Shown here piece by piece: positions 43,406-52,703 of a DNA stretch of 53,039 bases; position 1 is the first letter of the stretch; each line of letters starts with the position of its first letter. The notes beneath the pieces are model-generated. The model ran no database searches, was not told where the DNA came from, and saw nothing but the letters and a program-made list of their open reading frames with translations. A program made the position numbers and the translations under genes. Location: assembly GCF_900114375.1 (NCBI RefSeq), contig NZ_FOSV01000029.1:1-53039 (forward strand), read 5' to 3'. The DNA comes from Methylorubrum salsuginis (lineage in GTDB: Bacteria > Pseudomonadota > Alphaproteobacteria > Rhizobiales > Beijerinckiaceae).

Positions 43406-44365
43406 CTATGGGCTTTCCGCGGGGGCGTCCTCGACCCGACCTCCCGCGAAGGCTTGACGGTACCCGGCAGGACTTATGCCGACCATGCGGCGGAAGCGGG
43501 CGCGAAAATTGGCCGGCGCCTCGAAACCCGTGGCGGCGGCGATGGACTCCACGCTCTGGCCCGTCGTTTCCAGTAGCTCCTGGGCCCGTCGCACGCGCGC
43601 ATCGAGCAGCCACTGGATCGGGCTCGTGCCGGTCTGCTCCCGGAAGCGGCGGTTGAAGGTCCGGACGCTCATGCCGGACCGCTGAGCAATCTCGGCCACG
43701 TTGAGGTCGAGAGCAAGGTTCTCGGCCATCCAGTCAAGCAGGGGGGCCAGGCTAGTGCCTGCGCGAGGTCGTCCCTGACGGATGAACTGCGCCTAGCCGC
43801 CCGCGCGGTCGAGCGGCGCGACGGCCAAGCGCGCGGCGTCCGCCGCGACCGCTTGGCCGTGGTCGCGACGCACCATGTGGAGGCACAGGTCGAGCCCCGC
43901 GGAGGCCCCGGCCGAGGTCAGCACTGGGCCCTCGTCGACGAAGAGGACGTTGGCGTCGACGGTGATTTGCGGATAGCGCGCTGCGAGCAGTTGGGCGGCC
44001 CGCCAGTGCGTCGTTGCGCGCCGGCCGTCCAGCAGGCCGGCGGCGGCTAGGACGAAGGCTCCCGTACAGATCGAGGCTACGCGCGCCCCCTCCTTCGCCG
44101 CGGCTCGGACGACCTCGATTGCCGCGTCCGGGACCGGCAGGCTCGGATCTTCGATGCCGGCTACGATCACGGTGTCTGCGTCAACGGCCTCGGCCAGCGT
44201 CCACGGCGTGCGGATCGTGAAGGCCGAGGAGCGAACCTCTGGGCCCTCGCCGCAGACCCGCACGCGATAGCCGTCCGGCAGGGACAGTCGGCCGAACGTC
44301 TCGCAAGGGATGGTGAGGTCGAAGGCGATGACCCCGTGCAGCGCGAGAACCGCAACCTCATGCAT
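43406..44365 (-). pseudogene. GlxA-family transcriptional regulator (DJ-1/PfpI + AraC HTH) broken by one in-frame amber codon
   Basis: The two halves are in the same reading frame. The DJ-1/PfpI-like domain (190 residues, with the SICTGAF nucleophile elbow at Cys100) ends in LAVAPLDRAGG and then TAG at 43793-43795. The frame then goes on AQFIRQGRPRAGTSLAPLLD and into the AraC-type HTH (VAEIAQRSGMSVRTFNRRFR, VESIAAATGFEAPANFRARF). The normal sequence at this point is GGQAQF, so a CAG-to-TAG change is likely. Total length with the stop read through is about 319 residues, as expected for the family. A sequencing error cannot be excluded. The truncated protein would lack DNA binding. Confidence 0.88.
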
Positions 44366-44538
44366 GGCCGAAAAGCCGTCTTGGAGCGATTTACGGCCAT
44401 TGCCTTGTCCGCGCCCGCCACGCAAGCCAGCGATGTCGTTTGGCTGGAAAGCGGCGATGGTTGTCTGTCCAGACACTCTCGGATCAGTTCGCGGTGGGGT
44501 ACACCAAGCCGAGGCGTCAAGCGCCCGGAGAGTCCCTC

Positions 44539-44925
44539 ATGTTACGCTTCGTACCCCGGACGGCCGACACCTCGATGGAGGCGCCTCCTTCCCCGTCGAC
44601 GCAGGCTGTCCTCGAACTCCGCCAACTCCGGAGGCTTGAGATCGCCTCCACGCTGGAGGCGTCGACGCTTCTGCTGCTCGTGTGCCTCGCGGTTCCGCTC
44701 AAGCATTTGGCAGACCAACCGGGAATGGTTCGCGCCTTGGGCCCTGTCCACGGCCTGGCCTTCGCGCTCTACGCATGGACCGTAGTCGAGACCGTAGCCG
44801 GCGGGGGATGGAGCCGACGGGAGGTCTCGCGGCTTGCGCTTGCAGCATTCGTTCCCTTTGGCGGCTTCGCCAACCTGGGCTGGCTCCGACGGCGTGCCGA
44901 TGCTCTTCGGCAGGCCGCAGTATGA
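44539..44925 (+). CDS. DUF3817 family membrane protein
   Basis: 128 residues with three transmembrane helices. LRRLEIASTLEASTLLLLVC, the short PLKHLADQPGMVRALGPVHG and LAFALYAWTVVE match DUF3817. The ATG at 44539 follows GGAGAG at 44527-44532; an internal ATG at 44575 would start closer to the domain. It overlaps the next gene by ATGA. It is divergent from the broken GlxA-type regulator, its likely former regulator. Confidence 0.78.
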   Translation: MLRFVPRTADTSMEAPPSPSTQAVLELRQLRRLEIASTLEASTLLLLVCLAVPLKHLADQPGMVRALGPVHGLAFALYAWTVVETVAGGGWSRREVSRLALAAFVPFGGFANLGWLRRRADALRQAAV

Positions 44926-45350
44926 GCGTGCCGGACGGCTACGGCCTCCTGAAAGGTGCGCACGTGGCGGCAGCCATGACCTTCGTCGGAGGCTTGCTCG
45001 TAACCGCGGTGCTATTGCCCGCATCGGGACGCATGTCGTCGGCGGCGCGACCGGTGTCTCATCTGGCCCTACGCTGGTCGCGGTGGGTGACGACGCCGGC
45101 CATGTTGCTGGTCTGGGCGTTCGGCTTGGCGCTCGCGACCGAGGGTGGGTGGTTCGCAGACTTATGGCTGCAGGCGAAGCTCGCCTTCGTCGTGTTCCTC
45201 TCAGCGCTGCACGGGCTGCAGTCGGGTGCCTTGAGACGCTGGGCCGGCGGCCGGCAGCCCGCTCCATTGACCGCGACGGCCGGGACCGCGCCGCTCGTCC
45301 TCGCATGCCTGACCGTCATTGCGTTCCTTGCGGTCACAAAACTCGCCTGA
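44922..45350 (+). CDS. CopD/HemJ-like small membrane protein
   Basis: 142 residues with four transmembrane helices. The histidine near the N-terminus (LLKGAHVAAAMTFVGGLLVT), RWSRWVTTPAMLLVWAFGLA, and WLQAKLAFVVFLSALHGLQSG are arranged like the HemJ/CopD core, in which the histidines bind haem or copper. Whether it is a protoporphyrinogen oxidase, a copper-related protein or neither cannot be decided from sequence. It overlaps the DUF3817 gene by four bases, so the two are one unit. Confidence 0.72.
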   Translation: MSVPDGYGLLKGAHVAAAMTFVGGLLVTAVLLPASGRMSSAARPVSHLALRWSRWVTTPAMLLVWAFGLALATEGGWFADLWLQAKLAFVVFLSALHGLQSGALRRWAGGRQPAPLTATAGTAPLVLACLTVIAFLAVTKLA

Positions 45351-45363
45351 CTTTCCCTGAGGC

Positions 45364-45594
45364 TTGCAGTCAGCCGGCGTCCGGCAAACAAGCTCGGATG
45401 ACATCCAGGACGAGGACGAGGCGTTCGACCTCGTCGAGAGCGACGGCGACGAGCTTTCACCGGACGAGGACGGCAAGACGCTGCTGCTGCCGGAGCCGGC
45501 CGTGCCGGAGCATCACGTCGCCACGCTCCTGTTCGGTCGGCTCAAGGCCACCAACGGCCAGCGGCCCGTCGAGGGCGGGACGCAGTGGGTTTAG
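45364..45594 (+). CDS. Short acidic open frame, possibly a truncated gene
   Basis: About 76 codons from TTG 45364 to TAG 45594. It has strong third-position G/C, as in real genes, and a very acidic start (DDIQDEDEAFDLVESDGDEL) followed by a more normal LLFGRLKATNGQ. There is no good start codon, because an in-frame TGA lies at 45358-45360. It may be the 3' end of a gene that lost its front, or a small protein with a rare start. No family is recognised. Confidence 0.35.
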   Translation: MQSAGVRQTSSDDIQDEDEAFDLVESDGDELSPDEDGKTLLLPEPAVPEHHVATLLFGRLKATNGQRPVEGGTQWV

Positions 45595-45636
45595 GAGAAG
45601 GCCGCCGTCCCGGTCGCGATGCCGGGTCGGTGCCGT

Positions 45637-45882
45637 TCAGGCCATGAGGCGGCGCGTGTTGTCGGCGACCAGCTCACGATAGCGCGCGACTACCTCGCCA
45701 TGGGTGCCGCCGGCCATCAAGGTGGTCGTCGCCTCCATCGCGGCCACGACCTTCTCGCCGACCATCGACACCAACTCGGCCTGCGCCTCGGCCCCGCCCC
45801 AGGCGATCCGAACCAGCCGCAACTCGATGACCCTCTGCGCCTCGAAGGCGAGCAGGAACGCGGCAGAGAAGGGGTTCAGCAT
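45637..45882 (-). CDS. Small alpha-helical protein of unknown function
   Basis: 81 residues from ATG 45882. The sequence MLNPFSAAFLLAFEAQRVIE and TTTLMAGGTHGEVVARYREL is one long amphipathic helix pair, reminiscent of short phasin-like proteins, and its codon use matches the genes around it. It could be a phasin-type or other small helical protein. No closer assignment is possible. Confidence 0.6.
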   Translation of the reverse strand: MLNPFSAAFLLAFEAQRVIELRLVRIAWGGAEAQAELVSMVGEKVVAAMEATTTLMAGGTHGEVVARYRELVADNTRRLMA

Positions 45883-46087
45883 GTAGGCTCCGGTCGGTCG
45901 ATCTCGTCGGACAACTCCGGAGCCGGCCGAATGTCCGCGGAAGGCCGCGCAGCCCAGCCATCGGCCGGGCGCACGGCCATCGCCTTCGCACGCCCGAAAC
46001 TGCCCCTTGAGCGGTGACCATGGACCTGCTGAGGGCCGCCACCCGCACGTCGCTTCCCTGACTCGAACGCCACGTGCGCAACCTCTC

Positions 46088-47785
46088 TCATTGCGCAGCG
46101 ACGAGCGCGCTCGTCGACCGTGCGAACTCGTCGCCGAATGCCTTCTGGCAATAGGCGACCAATCTGTCGGCCCGGTCAGCGTCGCCGCGGAAGGCGATGT
46201 GGCCGTCCGGTCGGACGAGGACCAAGGCCGGCCGACCTTCAAGTCCGTAGGCCCCGTGCGCCTTGCCGTCCATGTCGGAGAGGACGGGGACGCCCGCGCC
46301 ATCGACCGTCGGACCCGCAAGCACGAGGCGTGGCCTGACCCAGGGCCAGGGCGTCACGGCGTCGACGGCGTCGCGCAGCGAGGCACCCGCGTCCGAGGAC
46401 CGACCGTCGAAGCACAGCAGCGCCCAGCCCGTCGTATGGTCGTCCGGGTTGTAGAGGAACCGGAACAGGTTGGTGGTCTCGCCGTGATGCGTGACCTCCG
46501 CGTCCGGCGCCCGCTCGCCCGGTTTGGGCCCCGAGCGCAGGACGGTCGCCAAGCCCGACAGACGGTCCTCGTTCAGCGCGCTCTTCGGGTACTCCACCCC
46601 GATCTGCTGCATGTCGTCGGTGCCCTGCAGCAGCGAGCCGAGGTTTGGCAGCGCCTTGGCGGCCAGCCCCAGCACCGTGTCGGTGACGGGACCGCGGTAG
46701 ACGGTCCACCGGAAGCCGCGCGCCTGCTGGGCGCTCAATCGCGCATGCTCCTTGCCGCGCTCCTCGCCGTAGGAATCGAGGATCACCGGCGCCGCCTCGC
46801 CCCGCAGGGTCATGGCGAGCCGCCACGCGACCTCGACCGCGTCGTGCAGGCCCGCATTCATGCCCTGCCCGCCGATGGGAAGGGACAGGTGGCCGGCGTC
46901 ACCAGCCAGGAAGACGCGACCGCGGGCGTAGTCGGGCGAGACCCCGTAGTGGAAACGGCTGTGGATCAGCCATTGCGGGTCGCTCAAGGTGAGGGTCTCG
47001 TCGCCTGTCACCTCGCGCGCGACCGCCTGCATCTCGTCGAGCGTCGGGTCACGGTCCGGCACGCCGGTGTCGTCGGCCAGGAAGAACAGCCGGTGGTAGC
47101 CGCCCCAGACCGGAAGGATGCCCGCGAAGCCACGCTCGTAGTAGAAGAACCAGAGCTGGTCCGGCTCACGCGAGCGGCGCCAGGACAGCTTCGCGTCGAT
47201 CTGCCGGTTCATGCAGTCCGGCAGCCGTACCGGCTCGAAGTCCAGGTCGAGCATCGGCCGAATGGTGCTCTTGGCGCCGTCGGCGGCCACGACGTAGCGG
47301 CAGCGGCGTCGCTCCTCCGGCCCGTCGTTGCCCCGCCGAAGCACCACCGTGACGCCCTCGTCGTCCTGTTCGACACCGGTCACGGTACAGCCCCGATCGA
47401 GCCGGCCGCCCCGTGCCTCGAACTCGCCGATCAGGGTCCGCTCGATCACGTCCTGCCCGCTGTAGAGTACTTTCGGGTAAGGGCTGGCGACGTCGGCGAT
47501 GGGGATGGGCGTCGTCGGCGTGCCGTTGACGAAGAAGTTGATGGTGTGGATCGCGTAGCTGTTCTCGGCGAGCGCGTCGCGCAGGCCGACGCCGGCGAGC
47601 AGTTCCTGAGGGCGGGCCCAGAGGTTGTTGGCCCGGGAGTAGGCCTTCACGTCGGTGCGTTCCTCCAGGAGCAGGCACGACACGCCGTGGTGGCGCAGGG
47701 CGTTGCCCGTCGTCAGGCCGATGGGGCCTGCGCCGACCACGATCACGTCGGCATCGTACTCCTGCGTGGCTTCGGCGCGGTTCAT
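46088..47785 (-). CDS. FAD-dependent aromatic monooxygenase (PheA/TfdB type)
   Basis: 565 residues. The FAD-binding motif GAGPIGL is near residue 18, followed by the DG motif region (VVAADGAKSTIR) and the GD motif RVFLAGDAGHLSLPIGGQG near residue 290, then MNAGLHDAVEVAWRLA. The C-terminal 160 residues look like the thioredoxin-like domain of phenol hydroxylases. Such enzymes hydroxylate phenols, tetracyclines or other aromatics with NAD(P)H. It overlaps the MarR gene by four bases at 47782-47785 and is co-transcribed with it. Confidence 0.92.
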   Translation of the reverse strand: MNRAEATQEYDADVIVVGAGPIGLTTGNALRHHGVSCLLLEERTDVKAYSRANNLWARPQELLAGVGLRDALAENSYAIHTINFFVNGTPTTPIPIADVASPYPKVLYSGQDVIERTLIGEFEARGGRLDRGCTVTGVEQDDEGVTVVLRRGNDGPEERRRCRYVVAADGAKSTIRPMLDLDFEPVRLPDCMNRQIDAKLSWRRSREPDQLWFFYYERGFAGILPVWGGYHRLFFLADDTGVPDRDPTLDEMQAVAREVTGDETLTLSDPQWLIHSRFHYGVSPDYARGRVFLAGDAGHLSLPIGGQGMNAGLHDAVEVAWRLAMTLRGEAAPVILDSYGEERGKEHARLSAQQARGFRWTVYRGPVTDTVLGLAAKALPNLGSLLQGTDDMQQIGVEYPKSALNEDRLSGLATVLRSGPKPGERAPDAEVTHHGETTNLFRFLYNPDDHTTGWALLCFDGRSSDAGASLRDAVDAVTPWPWVRPRLVLAGPTVDGAGVPVLSDMDGKAHGAYGLEGRPALVLVRPDGHIAFRGDADRADRLVAYCQKAFGDEFARSTSALVAAQ

Positions 47786-48303
47786 TCCTGTGTCTCCTTT
47801 CGTGTGGCGGCTATGGAAGCGATGTGGCCGTGGGAGGCGGCGATCCGCTGCTGCAGCGTGCGCAGGAGCGTGCCTGCCGCCTCGATGGTCTCCGCCGACA
47901 GACCTTCGGTGAGGACGTCAGCCCAGAGGTCCTTGCGCGCCGTGGCCTGTTCGTAGGCGGCCTCGCCCTGCGGGGTCATGGCCACGAGCGGCGCGCGGCG
48001 GTGATGGGGGTTGGGTTCGGTTCGGACCAAACCGTCATCGCGCATGTCATCGACGACGCGCTGCACCGACTGGCGGGCGAGGCCCATGTTGCGGGCGATA
48101 TGGGCGACCGGCAGCGGGACCGGGGACAGGGCGATGGCTCCTAGGACCTGCCAGCGGGCGCTGGTCAGGCCGAGATCCCGCACCAGCGCGTCACCCCCTT
48201 CGATCAGGTCGCCGTTGAGGCGAAAGACCTCGATGGCGAGACCGGACCAAGCCCGGCGCAGGCGGTCGGCATCCTTCGAGGGCTTTCTCGGCATGGGACC
48301 CAT
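47782..48303 (-). CDS. MarR-family transcriptional regulator
   Basis: 173 residues with the winged-helix core (GLTSARWQVLGAIALSPVPL, PVAHIARNMGLARQSVQRVV, DDMRDDGLVRTEPNPHHRRA). It starts at ATG 48303 (or ATG 48294) and its stop overlaps the monooxygenase start. A perfect palindrome sits 28-55 bases before the start (48331-48358), so autorepression and control of the monooxygenase by a phenolic ligand are likely, as in known MarR systems. Confidence 0.9.
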   Translation of the reverse strand: MGPMPRKPSKDADRLRRAWSGLAIEVFRLNGDLIEGGDALVRDLGLTSARWQVLGAIALSPVPLPVAHIARNMGLARQSVQRVVDDMRDDGLVRTEPNPHHRRAPLVAMTPQGEAAYEQATARKDLWADVLTEGLSAETIEAAGTLLRTLQQRIAASHGHIASIAATRKETQE

Positions 48304-48330
48304 AATGAGCTCCGATTTGCCACCTAACTG

Positions 48331-48358
48331 CAACAACGACAGTCTGCTGTCGTTGTTG
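48331..48358. promoter_or_regulatory. Perfect 12+12 palindrome before the MarR gene (candidate operator)
   Basis: CAACAACGACAG (48331-48342) and CTGTCGTTGTTG (48347-48358) are exact reverse complements with TCTG between them. The arms share CTGTCGT with a second palindrome at 48502-48518. The position directly upstream of marR suggests the MarR operator. Confidence 0.75.
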
Positions 48359-48501
48359 GCATCAACACGGTTCGGTCTGATCGGTTCCGACCCCAACCAA
48401 CCCTCGCCAGGTGTTGCCGCGCGTGGGTGGCCCAAGCCGGTCGATGACGGTCTCAGCATCGACCGTTGGAACGAAAGGACCTATGTAATGTTTGGTAGTA
48501 C

Positions 48502-48518
48502 ACTGTCGTAATGACAGT
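48502..48518. promoter_or_regulatory. Second palindrome, ACTGTCGTAATGACAGT (candidate operator)
   Basis: ACTGTC (48502-48507) and GACAGT (48513-48518) are exact reverse complements with GTAAT between them, in an AT-richer stretch. It lies between the divergent marR and M24-fold genes, 157 bases before the latter. It could be a second MarR site or belong to the plus-strand gene. Confidence 0.5.
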
Positions 48519-48674
48519 AAATAATCGTTCTGACGGCTGACGGCTTTCTCATGCTCGCGGGACGGAACCGGTCACAGTCCACGGCCGGAGGCATAGGCGG
48601 CGCCGGCGTCATGCAACGAGCCGCAAACTGCCGGGCAGCCCGTCATCGGAACAGGCAAGCAGAAGGGTGCGAAC

Positions 48675-49877
48675 ATGATGAAAGGCTTGGTGGAGGGTGT
48701 GCCGAAGTTTTCGGTGCGGGAGCGTGACTCAAGATGGCGGAAAGTCAGGAGCCTGATGGCCGAGGCACGCCTTGACGCCATCTTCGTTCCGCCCAACACC
48801 GGGCTATGGGATCATTTTCAAGCCAATGTCCGCTACCTCACCGGGATAGGCGGCAATTGCTCCCAGGCGGCCTGCGTCTTCCCTTTGACAAACGAGGTGA
48901 CCGCGATCACGAGCCCGGACGTCCATAGGGATTTCTGGCTACAACGACAGGATTGGGTCACCGACATACGTCCCATCGATACCGGTTGGGGCTACACCCA
49001 AATGAGCATCGACCGCTTGAGGGAGCTCGGTCTCGACCAGGGTCGGATCGGCGTCACGGGCCTTGCCGGCAACACCCGCTTCCCAGAAGGGATAACGTCT
49101 GCCGGCATCCTCGACGGCTTGATCCGCGCTCTACCCGCTGCCGAGATCGTCGATGCGAACCTGCTGGTGGAGCGGGCGCGTTTCGTGAAGAGCAACGAGG
49201 AGCTCGCCTTCCTGCGAAAGGCCGAGGAACTCGTCGAGGCGTCGGTCGATGTCCTCCTCCGCGAAGCGCGTCCGGGTGTGCCGGAAAACGTCGTCTACGC
49301 GCGGATGCTGGCGGACATGGTGGAGCGGGGCGGCGAGGTGCCGACCATGATCCTGTGGTCAGCAGGTTGGCCGCAGCCACCTTCGGCGCAGTACATGCCG
49401 TCGCTCCGTCCGCTTCGATCTGGAGACCTCATCTCCATCGAGGCCGAGGCGCGTTGGGCTGGCTACGTGGCCCAGAACACGCAACCCGTCTTCCTTGGTC
49501 GTGCGCCGGACATCTACAGGGAGCTGTTCCACCGTCAGCGGGAAGCGATTGAACGCTGCTACGAGGCCCTGCGGCCGGGTGCGACAGTCGGTGGGATATC
49601 GGACATCGTCGCCGCCATGAGCGACGAGCGCTTCCGGTGCAGTCTCATCATGCACGGCCGGGGCCTCGGTGACGACGCCCCCATCAACATCCACGAACCG
49701 CGAGATGCGACCATGCGAGACTGGCGGATCGAGGCCAACGCGACGTTCATCGTCAAGCCGATGATCCAGACGCATGATGGGGCTCAGCGTTTGTATTGGG
49801 GCGATACGGTCGTCGCGGGGGAGAACGGCGCCGAACGGCTCGGAAAACGGGCGGCGGAACTCATCGAGATATCGTAG
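48675..49877 (+). CDS. M24-fold (creatinase/aminopeptidase P-like) protein with non-canonical metal site
   Basis: 400 residues with the two-domain creatinase/prolidase layout: an N-terminal domain (SLMAEARLDAIFVPP, NVRYLTGIGGNCSQ) and a pita-bread C-terminal domain starting near residue 175. In canonical M24 enzymes five ligands hold two metals (Asp, Asp, His, Glu, Glu). Here the first Asp position is Glu (GDLISIEAEARWAGYVAQNT), the second is not Asp, the usual GHGIG is GRGLG, and the EPG(M) glutamate is Lys (FIVKPMI). It may be a creatinase-like non-metal hydrolase or an inactive relative. ATG 48675 follows AGAAGGG. Confidence 0.85.
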   Translation: MMKGLVEGVPKFSVRERDSRWRKVRSLMAEARLDAIFVPPNTGLWDHFQANVRYLTGIGGNCSQAACVFPLTNEVTAITSPDVHRDFWLQRQDWVTDIRPIDTGWGYTQMSIDRLRELGLDQGRIGVTGLAGNTRFPEGITSAGILDGLIRALPAAEIVDANLLVERARFVKSNEELAFLRKAEELVEASVDVLLREARPGVPENVVYARMLADMVERGGEVPTMILWSAGWPQPPSAQYMPSLRPLRSGDLISIEAEARWAGYVAQNTQPVFLGRAPDIYRELFHRQREAIERCYEALRPGATVGGISDIVAAMSDERFRCSLIMHGRGLGDDAPINIHEPRDATMRDWRIEANATFIVKPMIQTHDGAQRLYWGDTVVAGENGAERLGKRAAELIEIS

Positions 49878-50121
49878 CTATGCCGAGGACTGATGTGTGG
49901 GGCACCGCCGTCGCCTGAAGCGGCGCGGTCCAGCATGGGACTGCCGCCCAATGCCCTGAGCGATAGGGTCGGCGAGCACCTCCCAGGCCTTACCCTGTCC
50001 ATCGGCGCATCGGACCCGGGACATCCATACCGGTATGATGTGCAACCGGTCCCGCCTGAAGTAGGATGCCGGCGGGGAAGGTGCCGTTGGATCAACGACC
50101 GCGCCCGGACGGGTAGCCTCA

Positions 50122-52703
50122 ATGCGCGGGTCGATGACACAGGAAATCCAAGCCGGCGTCTGGCTCCCCGTCGGCGGCGGCGATGTGGGCGACCTCGTCC
50201 GCGGCCATGACTGGGCGGCCACCCCGCTCGGCCCCATCGCCGGATGGCCGCCCACGGTTCGCGCCATCGTCCAGACGGTGCTGCTCTCGCCCATCCCCAT
50301 GGTGGCGATCTGGGGAGAGGACGGCATCCTCGTCTACAACCGGGGCTATGCCGAGGTCTGCGGCCCGCGCCATCCCGAAGCGCTCGGGGGGCGGCTGCTG
50401 GAGATCTGGCCGGAGGCGCGCGCCTTCAACGCCCGCGTCGTCGGGAGTGGCCTCGCCGGGCAAGCCCTCAGCTTCAAGGCCCAGGAACTCGAACTCTGGC
50501 GGCTCGGTCGTCCCGAGAAGGTCTGGATGGACCTCGACTACACGCCCATCCTCGACGAGGCCGGCCGGCCCATCGGTACGCTCGCAACGGTGCTCGACAT
50601 CACCGAGCGCGTGCTGGCCGAACGCCGCCTCGCCGATAGCGAGGACCGATTCCGCTTCCTCGACGGCTTGGCACGGGCGACCGCGGACGCCCGTGACGCC
50701 GCCGCGTTGCTGCAGACCACGACGCGCCTCCTTGGCAGTCACCTGGGCCTGTCGAATTGCGCCTACGCCGACATGGACCCGGACGGCGACGGCTTCACCA
50801 TCCGCGGCAACTGGCACGCGCCGGACGCACCCTCGATCCTCGGGCACTACAGCCTCGCCGACTTCGGCGAGCTCGCGGTCCGGGAGCTCAATGCCGGCAG
50901 GCCCCTCGTCGTCAACGACAACGCCGCCGAGCTCGCCCCGCACGAGGCGCGGACCTTCCAAGCCATCGGCATCGCCGCGACCATCTGCATGCCGCTGATC
51001 AAGGAGGGCCGCCTGACGGCCCTCATGGCCATCCACCATGCCGTGCCGCACCGCTGGTCCGACGCCGAGCTGCTGATGCTGCGCGAGGTGACGGAACGCT
51101 GCTGGGCCTACATCGAGCGCGTCGGCGCCGAGGCCAACCTGCGCGTGAGCGAGGGACGGCTGCGGGCCCTGGTCAACGCGACGTCCGACGCGGTGTACCG
51201 GATGGGCGCGGACTGGCGCAGGATGATCCGGCTCGACGGTCGCGGCCTCATGGCCGACGCCACGGAGCCGAGCGAGCGCTGGCTCGACCGCAACATCGAG
51301 CCGGAGGACCGGGCCGAGGTCCTCACCGCCATCGCCGACGCCGTCCAGCGCAAGGGGCTGTTCGAGCTGGAGCACCGGGTGCGGCGGGCCGACGGCACGG
51401 TCGGCTGGATGTTCTCCCGTGCCGTCCCGTTGCTCGACCAGGCGGGCGAGATCGTCGAGTGGTTCGGCACGGCAAGCGACGTGACCTTCCGGCATGAGGC
51501 GGAGGCGCGCCTGCGGGAGAGCGAGGCCCGCTTCCGCACGATGGCCGACGACGCCCCGGTGATGACCTGGATCACCGACGAGGACGGCGCCTGCATCTAC
51601 CTGAACCGGCGCTGGTACGAGTTCACCGGCCAGACCGAGGCGGAGGGGCTCGGCCTCGGCTGGCTCGACGCCATCCATCCCGACGACCGCCATCCCTCGG
51701 AGCAGACCTTCCTGGCCGCCAACGCCGAGCGGAAGCCCTTCCGCCTGGAGTACCGGCTGCGCGGCCGGGACGGCACCTACCGCTGGGCCATCGACGCCGC
51801 CTCACCGCGGATCGCGGCGAACGGGGCCTTCCTCGGCTACTTCGGCTCGGTCATCGACATCGATGAGCGCCGGCAGGCCGAGGCGCGGCTACGCACCCTG
51901 ACCGACGTCGTTCCCGCCTTCGTCTGGTTCGCCTCCCCGGACGGGCACCTGCATTTCCTCAACGACCGCTGGTGCGAGTTCACCGGCCAGTCCCTTGAGG
52001 CGGCGCTGCCCGACGGGTGGATCGAGGCCGTCCACCCGGACGACCGGGCCCGTACCGCCGCGGTCTGGGCGGACGCGCTTGCGCGCGAGATCTCCTACGA
52101 TATCGAGATACGCTACCGGCGACACGACGGCGCCTTTCGCTGGTACCTGGCCAGGGCCGAACCCCTGCGGGACGCCGGCGGGACGGTGACGGCCTGGTTC
52201 GGCACCTCGACCGACATCCACGACCGCAAGCTCGCCGAGGACCGCCTGCGGGAGTTGAACGAGAAGCTGGAGAACCGCGTCGCCGAACGCACCGACGAAC
52301 TGCTGAAGGCCGAGGAAGCGCTGCGGCAGTCGCAGAAGCTGGAGGCCATCGGGCAGCTGACGGGCGGCGTGGCGCACGACTTCAACAACCTGCTGACCAT
52401 CATCCGCTCGTCGGTCGACTTCCTGCGGCGCCCGGACCTGCCCGAGGCGCGCAAGGCCCGTTACCTCGACGCGGTCTCCGAGACCGTGGAGCGTGCGGCC
52501 AAGCTCACCGGGCAGCTCCTCGCCTTCGCCCGTCGGCAGACCCTCGACCCGCAGGTGTTCGCCCTCGACGAGCGGCTGCGTGCCATGGCGGACCTCCTCG
52601 ACACGGTCACGGGGGCCCGCATCCGGGTGGTGCTGGATATCGCGGGGGCGCCCTGCCACGTGCACGCCGACCTCAGCCAGTTCGAGACCGCGCTGGTCAA
52701 CAT
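50122..52703 (+). pseudogene. Multi-PAS sensor histidine kinase, 3' end removed by IS insertion
   Basis: About 860 native residues remain. A first PAS domain (VAIWGEDGILVYNRGYAEVC), a GAF domain at about 190-340 (LLQTTTRLLGSHLGLSNCAY), and three more PAS/PAC units (ITDEDGACIYLNRRWYEFTG, FASPDGHLHFLNDRWCEFTG) precede a dimerisation domain with the phospho-acceptor His752 (TGGVAHDFNNLLT). The gene then runs into the IS end after CHVHADLSQFETALVNI. The expected N, G1 and G2 ATP-binding boxes are missing, and the chimeric frame ends 18 residues later in the IS at 52758. It is therefore a histidine kinase that cannot phosphorylate. Start ATG 50122; ATG 50134 is also possible. Confidence 0.92.

Noticed and set aside
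43730..43800. Frameshift between the two halves of the GlxA-type regulator
   Set aside because: The two parts are 63 bases apart in the same frame, so the break is one stop codon, not a shift.
46007..47956. 649-codon plus-strand open frame opposite the monooxygenase
   Set aside because: Antisense shadow; the minus strand holds the complete FAD enzyme.
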